This document shows positions 13,101 through 22,100 of a stretch of 64,000 nt of DNA, piece after piece. The notes under the pieces are model-generated. The model saw nothing but the letters and a program-made list of their open reading frames with translations, was not told where the DNA came from and made no database searches. The stretch comes from Psychrobacter sp. PL19 (lineage in GTDB: Bacteria > Pseudomonadota > Gammaproteobacteria > Pseudomonadales > Moraxellaceae), in the NCBI RefSeq assembly GCF_017875835.1, contig NZ_JAGING010000001.1, forward strand, positions 2,294,001 through 2,358,000, written 5' to 3'. Within the stretch, counting starts at the first letter, position 1, and each line of letters begins with the position of its first letter. The translations under genes and the position numbers were made by a program.

Positions 13101-16100
13101 CGCTACCATTAGCGGCGGTGATGGTGGTGGCGCTGCCAAGGGTGATCGCCACTTGGGTGCCACTGCCATCCACATCAACGCTTGCGGCTGAAACGGTGAG
13201 CGTACTGCTATCTATGTCGGTGTCATTGTCAAGCACGTTGCCTGTCAAGGTGACGTCCTCATCCGTTGTCTCAACTTCAGGCTTGGCCACAGGTGCATCA
13301 TTCACAGAAGTGACGGTGATGGTTTCAGTCGCGGTATCCGTGCTGCCATTACCATCACTAATGGTGTAGTCAAATTCAACCTTACCATTAAAGTTGGCCT
13401 CTGGGGTAAAGAGGATGCCGCCATTGGCGTCAATGTTTACCACGCCATTAGGCACGGTAATGCTTTGAGTCGCGCCTGTTAAGGCTGTGCCATTGATGCT
13501 GGTGACCGTTAAGGGGTTGCCATCAATATCACTGTCATTCTTAAGGGGGTTGAGGGCCACTGACCTATCTTCAGCAACGGTGTACGCGTCGTTTACAGCA
13601 ACGGGTGCATCATTTACTGGGGTGACGGTGATGGTTTCAATAGCACTGGCGGTGGTGCTGCCATCACTGATGGTGTACGGGAAGCTGACGCTGCCATTAA
13701 AGTTGCTATTTGGGCTAAAGTTGATGCCGCCATTGGCGTCAATGTTTACTACGCCATTAGGCACGGTAATGCTTTGAGTCGCGCCTGTTAAGGCTGTGCC
13801 ATTGATGCTGGTGACCGTTAAGGGGTTGCCATCAATATCGCTGTCACTCTTAAGGGGGTTGAGGGCCACTGACCCATCCTCAGCAACGGTGTATGCGTCG
13901 TTTACAGCAACGGGTGCATCATTTACTGGGGTGACGGTGATGTCTAAGGTGGTGCTAACGCTGCCCCCTTTACTATCAGTCACGGTGTAGACCACTTGTG
14001 GCACGCTGCCATTAAAGTTGGTGGCAGGAGTAAAGGTATAGCTGCCATCACTGTTGAGCGTCAATATGCCGATGGTGCTACCATTAGCGGCGGTGATTGT
14101 CGTTGCTGTGCCTAGGGTTAATGCTTCTGAAGTACCATTGCCATTGGTATCAATGGTCGCAGAGCTTACGGTGAGGGTGTCACCATCCACATCGGTGTCG
14201 TTGCTTAGTACGTTACCAATGATGCTGGTGTCTTCTAGGGTGGTTGTCACTTCAGGGGCAACAACGGGTGCATCATTTACTGGGGTGACGGTGATGGTTT
14301 CAATAGCACTGGCGGTGGTGCTGCCATCACTGATGGTGTACGGGAAGCTGACGCTGCCATTAAAGTTGGCCTCTGGGGTAAAGAGGATGCCACCATTGCT
14401 GTCGATGCTGACGCTGCCATTAGGCACGGTAATGCTTTGAGCCGCGCCTGTTAAGGCTGTGCCATTGATGCTGGTGACCGTTAAGGGGTTGCCATCAATA
14501 TCACTGTCATTCTTAAGGGGGTTGAGGGCCACTGACCTATCTTCAGCAACGGTGTACGCGTCGTTTACAGCAACGGGTGCATCATTTACTGGGGTGACGG
14601 TGATGGTTTCAATAGCACTGGCGGTGGTGCTGCCATCACTGATGGTGTACGGGAAGCTGACGCTGCCATTAAAGTTGGCCTCTGGGGTAAAGAGGATGCC
14701 GCCATTGGCGTCAATGTTTACCACGCCATTAGGCACGGTAATGCTTTGAGTCGCGCCTGTTAAGGCTGTGCCATTGATGCTGGTGACCGTTAAGGGGTTG
14801 CCATCAATATCACTGTCATTCTTAAGGGGGTTGAGGGCCACTGACCTATCTTCAGCAACGGTGTACGCGTCGTTTACAGCAACGGGTGCATCATTTACTG
14901 GGGTGACGGTGATGGTTTCAATAGCACTGGCGGTGGTGCTGCCATCACTGATGGTGTACGGGAAGCTGACGCTGCCATTAAAGTTGCTATTTGGGCTAAA
15001 GTTGATGCCGCCATTGGCGTCAATGTTTACTACGCCATTAGGCACGGTAATGCTTTGAGTCGCGCCTGTTAAGGCTGTGCCATTGATGCTGGTGACCGTT
15101 AAGGGGTTGCCATCAATATCGCTGTCACTCTTAAGGGGGTTGAGGGCCACTGACCCATCCTCAGCAACGGTGTATGCGTCGTTTACAGCAACGGGTGCAT
15201 CATTTACTGGGGTGACGGTGATGTCTAAGGTGGTGCTAACGCTGCCCCCTTTACTATCAGTCACGGTGTAGACCACTTGTGGCACGCTGCCATTAAAGTT
15301 GGTGGCAGGAGTAAAGGTATAGCTGCCATCACTGTTGAGCGTCAATATGCCGATGGTGCTACCATTAGCGGCGGTGATTGTCGTTGCTGTGCCTAGGGTT
15401 AATGCTTCTGAAGTACCATTGCCATTGGTATCAATGGTCGCAGAGCTTACGGTGAGGGTGTCACCATCCACATCGGTGTCGTTGCTTAGTACGTTACCAA
15501 TGATGCTGGTGTCTTCTAGGGTGGTTGTCACTTCAGGGGCAACAACGGGTGCATCATTTACTGGGGTGACGGTGATGGTTTCAATAGCACTGGCGGTGGT
15601 GCTGCCATCACTGATGGTGTACGGGAAGCTGACGCTGCCATTAAAGTTGGCCTCTGGGGTAAAGAGGATGCCACCATTGCTGTCGATGCTGACGCTGCCA
15701 TTAGGCACGGTAATGCTTTGAGCCGCGCCTGTTAAGGCTGTGCCATTGATGCTGGTGACCGTTAAGGGGTTGCCATCAATATCACTGTCATTCTTAAGGG
15801 GGTTGAGGGCCACTGACCTATCTTCAGCAACGGTGTACGCGTCGTTTACAGCAACGGGTGCATCATTTACTGGGGTGACGGTGATGGTTTCAATAGCACT
15901 GGCGGTGGTGCTGCCATCACTGATGGTGTACGGGAAGCTGACGCTGCCATTAAAGTTGGCCTCTGGGGTAAAGAGGATGCCACCATTGCTGTCGATGCTG
16001 ACGCTGCCATTAGGCACGGTAATGCTTTGAGCCGCGCCTGTTAAGGCTGTGCCATTGATGCTGGTGACCGTTAAGGGGTTGCCATCAATATCACTGTCAT

Positions 16101-19100
16101 TCTTAAGGGGGTTGAGGGCCACTGACCTATCTTCAGCAACGGTGTACGCGTCGTTTACAGCAACGGGTGCATCATTTACTGGGGTGACGGTGATGGTTTC
16201 AATAGCACTGGCGGTGGTACTGCCATCACTGATGGTGTACGGGAAGCTGACGCTGCCATTAAAGTTGCTATTTGGGCTAAAGTTGATGCCGCCATTGGCG
16301 TCAATGTTTACCACGCCATTAGGCACGGTAATGCTTTGAGTCGCGCCTGTTAAGGCTGTGCCATTGATGCTGGTGACCGTTAAGGGGTTGCCATCAATAT
16401 CACTGTCACTCTTAAGGGGGTTGAGGGCCACTGACCCATCCTCAGTAACGGTGTATGCGTCGTTTACGGCCACAGGTGCATCATTCACAGGAGTGACGGT
16501 GATGGTTTCAATAGCACTGGCGGTGGTGCTGCCATCACTGATGGTGTACGGGAAGCTGACGCTGCCATTAAAGTTGCTATTTGGGCTAAAGTTGATGCCG
16601 CCATTGGCGTCAATGTTTACCACGCCATTAGGCACGGTAATGCTTTGAGCCGCGCCTGTTAAGGCTGTGCCATTGATGCTGGTGACCGTTAAGGGGTTGC
16701 CATCAATATCACTGTCACTCTTAAGGGGGTTGAGGGCTACTGACCCATCCTCAGCAACGGTGTATGCGTCGTTTACAGCAACGGGTGCATCATTTACTGG
16801 GGTGACGGTGATAGTTTCAATAGCACTGGCGGTGGTGCTGCCATCACTGATGGTGTATGGGAAGCTGACGCTGCCATTAAAGTTGCTATCTGGGCTAAAG
16901 CTGATGCCGCCATTGGCGTCAATGTTTACTACGCCATTAGGCACGGTAATGCTTTGAGTCGCGCCTGTTAAGGCTGTGCCATTGATGCTGGTGACCGTTA
17001 AGGGGTTGCCATCAATATCACTGTCACTCTTAAGGGGGTTGAGGGCCACTGATCCATCTTCAGCAACGGTGTACGCATCGTTTACAGCAACAGGTGCATC
17101 ATTCACAGAAGTGACGGTGATGGTTTCAGTCGCGGTATCCGTGCTGCCATTACCATCACTAATGGTGTAGTCAAATTCAACCTCACCATTAAAGTTGGCC
17201 TCTGGGGTAAAGAGGATGCCGCCATTGCTGTCGATGCTGACGCTGCCGTTAGGAGCAGCGATGACTTGTGCCGCTCCTGTCAGTACGGTGCCATTGATCG
17301 AGGTGATGGTTAAAGTATCACCATCGATGTCGCTGTCCCCTTTGAGTGGCGTTAAGATAACCGAGCCATCTTCATTCACACTATAGCTGTCATCAACGGC
17401 GATAGGCACATCGTTGATAGGATCTACGGTGATGTCAAGTGTGGTATTAGCAGTGTCGATACCATCTGATACGGTGTAGGATATTTGTGGAACGCTGCCA
17501 TTAAAGTCGGCTGCTGAGACAAAGCTATAGCTGCCATCGCTATTTAATGTCAGCTCCCCAATAGCGCTACCATTAGCGGCGGTGATGGTGGTGGCGCTGC
17601 CAAGGGTGATCGCCACTTGGGTGCCACTGCCATCCACATCAACGCTTGCGGCTGAAACGGTGAGCGTACTGCTATCTATGTCGGTGTCATTGTCAAGCAC
17701 GTTGCCTGTCAAGGTGACGTCCTCATCCGTTGTCTCAACTTCAGGCTTGGCCACAGGTGCATCATTCACAGGAGTGACGGTGATGGTTTCAGTCGCGGTA
17801 TCCGTGCTGCCATTACCATCACTAATGGTGTAGTCAAATTCAACCTCACCATTAAAGTTGGCCTCTGGGGTAAAGGTGATCGCACCGTTAACGTCAATCT
17901 TGACCACGCCATTATCTACAGCAATGCTTTGGGCGACCTCTGGGGTAACCGCGGTGCCATTAATATTGATGATGCTTAGCATATCGCCATCAATATCACT
18001 ATCGCCCTTGAGGGGATTGAGGGCTATTGACCCATCCTCAGCAACGGTGTACGCATCGCTTACAGCAACGGGTGCATCATTTACTGGGGTGACGGTGATG
18101 GTTTCAATAGCACTGGCGGTGGTGCTGCCATCACTGATGGTGTACGGGAAGCTGACGCTGCCATTAAAGTTACTATTTGGGCTAAAGCTGATAACGCCTT
18201 TGACGTCAATGTTTACTACGCCATTAGGCACGGTAATGCTTTGAGTCGCGCCTGTTAAGGCTGTGCCATTGATGCTGGTGACCGTTAAGGGGTTGCCATC
18301 AATATCACTGTCACTCTTAAGGGGGTTGAGGGCCACTGATCCATCTTCAGCAACGGTGTACGCATCGTTTACAGCAACAGGTGCATCATTCACAGAAGTG
18401 ACGGTGATGGTTTCAGTCGCGGTATCCGTGCTGCCATTACCATCACTAATGGTGTAGTCAAATTCAACCTCACCATTAAAGTTGGCCTCTGGGGTAAAGA
18501 GGATGCCGCCATTGCTGTCGATGCTGACGCTGCCGTTAGGAGCAGCGATGACTTGTGCCGCTCCTGTCAGTACGGTGCCATTGATCGAGGTGATGGTTAA
18601 AGTATCACCATCGATGTCGCTGTCCCCTTTGAGTGGCGTTAAGATAACCGAGCCATCTTCATTCACACTATAGCTGTCATCAACGGCGATAGGCGCATCG
18701 TTGATAGGATCTACGGTGATGTCAAGTGTGGTATTAGCAGTGTCGATACCATCTGATACGGTGTAGGATATTTGTGGAACGCTGCCATTAAAGTCGGCTG
18801 CTGAGACAAAGCTATAGCTGCCATCGCTATTTAATGTCAGCTCCCCAATAGCGCTACCATTAGCGGCGGTGATTGTCGTTGCTGTGCCTAGGGTTAATGC
18901 TTCTGAAGTACCATTGCCATTGGTATCAATGGTCGCAGAGCTTACGGTGAGGGTGTCACCATCCACATCGGTGTCGTTGCTTAGTACGTTACCAATGATG
19001 CTGGTGTCTTCTAGGGTGGTTGTCACTTCAGGGGCAACAACGGGTGCATCATTTACTGGGGTGACGGTGATGGTTTCAATAGCACTGGCGGTGGTGCTGC

Positions 19101-22100
19101 CATCACTGATGGTGTACGGGAAGCTGACGCTGCCATTAAAGTTGGCCTCTGGGGTAAAGAGGATGCCACCATTGCTGTCGATGCTGACGCTGCCATTAGG
19201 CACGGTAATGCTTTGAGCCGCGCCTGTTAAGGCTGTGCCATTGATGCTGGTGACCGTTAAGGGGTTGCCATCAATATCACTGTCATTCTTAAGGGGGTTG
19301 AGGGCCACTGACCTATCTTCAGCAACGGTGTACGCGTCGTTTACAGCAACAGGTGCATCATTCACAGAAGTGACGGTGATGGTTTCAATAGCACTGGCGG
19401 TGGTGCTGCCATCACTGATGGTGTACGGGAAGCTGACGCTGCCATTAAAGTTGCTATTTGGGCTAAAGTTGATGCCGCCATTGGCGTCAATGTTTACTAC
19501 GCCATTAGGCACGGTAATGCTTTGAGCCGCGCCTGTTAAGGCTGTGCCATTGATGCTGGTGACCGTTAAGGGGTTGCCATCAATATCGCTGTCATTCTTA
19601 AGGGGGTTGAGGGCCACTGACCCATCCTCAGCAACGGTGTACGCATCGTTTACAGCAACAGGCGCATCATTTACTGGGGTGACGGTGATGTCTAAGGTGG
19701 TGCTAACGCTGCCCCCTTTACTATCAGTCACGGTGTAGACCACTTGTGGCGCGCTGCCATTAAAGTTGGTGGCAGGAGTAAACACATAGCTGCCATCACT
19801 GTTGAGCGTCAATGTGCCGATGGCGCTATCATTAGCGGCGGTAATTGTCGTGGCTGTGCCTAGGGTTAATGCTTCTAAAGTACCATTGCCATTGGTATCA
19901 ATGGTCGCAGAACTTACGGTGAGGGTGTCACCATCCACATCGGTGTCGTTGCTTAGTACGTTACCAATGATGCTGGTGTCTTCTAGGGTGGTGGTCACTT
20001 CAGGGGCAACAACGGGTGCATCATTTACTGGGGTGACGGTGATGTCTAAGGTGGTGCTAACGCTGCCCCCTTTACTATCAGTTACGGTGTAGACCACTTG
20101 TGGCGCGCTGCCATTAAAGTTGGTGGCAGGAGTAAAGGTATAGCTGCCATCACTGTTGAGCGTCAATATGCCAATGGCGCTATCATTAGCGGCGGTGATT
20201 GTCGTTGCTGTGCCTAGGGTTAATGCTTCTGAAGTACCATTGCCATTGGTATCAATGGTCGCAGAGCTTACGGTGAGGGTGTCACCATCCACATCGGTGT
20301 CGTTGCTTAGTACGTTACCAGTAATGCTGGTGTCTTCTAGGGTGGTGGTCACTTCAGGGGCAACAACAGGCGCATCATTCACAGGAGTGACAGTGATGGT
20401 TTCAATAGCACTGGCGGTGGTGCTGCCATCACTGATGGTGTACGGGAAGCTGACGCTGCCATTAAAGTTGGCCTCTGGGGTAAAGAGGATGCCACCATTG
20501 GCGTCAATGTTTACCACGCCATTAGGCACGGTAATGCTTTGAGTCGCGCCTGTTAAGGCTGTGCCATTGATGCTGGTGACCGTTAAGGGGTTGCCATCAA
20601 TATCACTGTCACTCTTAAGGGGGTTGAGGGCCACTGACCCATCCTCAGCAACGGTGTACGCGTCGTTTACAGCAACGGGTGCATCATTTACTGGGGTGAC
20701 GGTGATGGTTTCAATAGCACTGGCGGTGGTGCTGCCATCACTGATGGTGTACGGGAAGCTGACGCTGCCATTAAAGTTGCTATTTGGGCTAAAGTTGATG
20801 CCGCCATTGGCGTCAATGTTTACCACGCCATTAGGCACGGTAATGCTTTGAGTCGCGCCTGTTAAGGCTGTGCCATTGATGCTGGTGACCGTTAAGGGGT
20901 TGCCATCAATATCACTGTCACTCTTAAGGGGGTTGAGGGCTATTGACCCATCCTCAGCAACGGTGTACGCATCGCTTACAGCAACGGGTGCATCATTTAC
21001 TGGGGTGACGGTGATGGTTTCAATAGCACTGGCGGTGGTGCTGCCATCACTGATGGTGTACGGGAAGCTGACGCTGCCATTAAAGTTACTATTTGGGCTA
21101 AAGCTGATAACGCCTTTGACGTCAATGTTTACTACGCCATTAGGCACGGTAATGCTTTGAGTCGCGCCTGTTAAGGCTGTGCCATTGATGCTGGTGACCG
21201 TTAAGGGGTTGCCATCAATATCACTGTCACTCTTAAGGGGGTTGAGGGCCACTGATCCATCTTCAGCAACGGTGTACGCATCGTTTACAGCAACAGGTGC
21301 ATCATTCACAGAAGTGACGGTGATGGTTTCAGTCGCGGTATCCGTGCTGCCATTACCATCACTAATGGTGTAGTCAAATTCAACCTCACCATTAAAGTTG
21401 GCCTCTGGGGTAAAGAGGATGCCGCCATTGCTGTCGATGCTGACGCTGCCGTTAGGAGCAGCGATGACTTGTGCCGCTCCTGTCAGTACGGTGCCATTGA
21501 TCGAGGTGATGGTTAAAGTATCACCATCGATGTCGCTGTCCCCTTTGAGTGGCGTTAAGATAACCGAGCCATCTTCATTCACACTATAGCTGTCATCAAC
21601 GGCGATAGGCGCATCGTTGATAGGATCTACGGTGATGTCAAGTGTGGTATTAGCAGTGTCGATACCATCTGATACGGTGTAGGATATTTGTGGAACGCTG
21701 CCATTAAAGTCGGCTGCTGAGACAAAGCTATAGCTGCCATCGCTATTTAATGTCAGCTCCCCAATAGCGCTACCATTAGCGGCGGTGATTGTCGTTGCTG
21801 TGCCTAGGGTTAATGCTTCTGAAGTACCATTGCCATTGGTATCAATGGTCGCAGAGCTTACGGTGAGGGTGTCACCATCCACATCGGTGTCGTTGCTTAG
21901 TACGTTACCAATGATGCTGGTGTCTTCTAGGGTGGTTGTCACTTCAGGGGCAACAACGGGTGCGCTGTTGACATATTTATCGTTATTCCTACTACTAATA
22001 CCAGCAACTAAACCGACTAATCCAAGACCGGCCGCTGCGGGTATCCACCATGGCATACCTGCTGCTGCAATATATTCTGTACCGCCTAATGCCTGCCCTT

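Noticed and set aside
8647..21963. Regular repeats suggesting CRISPR or satellite DNA
   Set aside because: Units are 309/354 bp, contiguous with no spacers, and encode one continuous protein.
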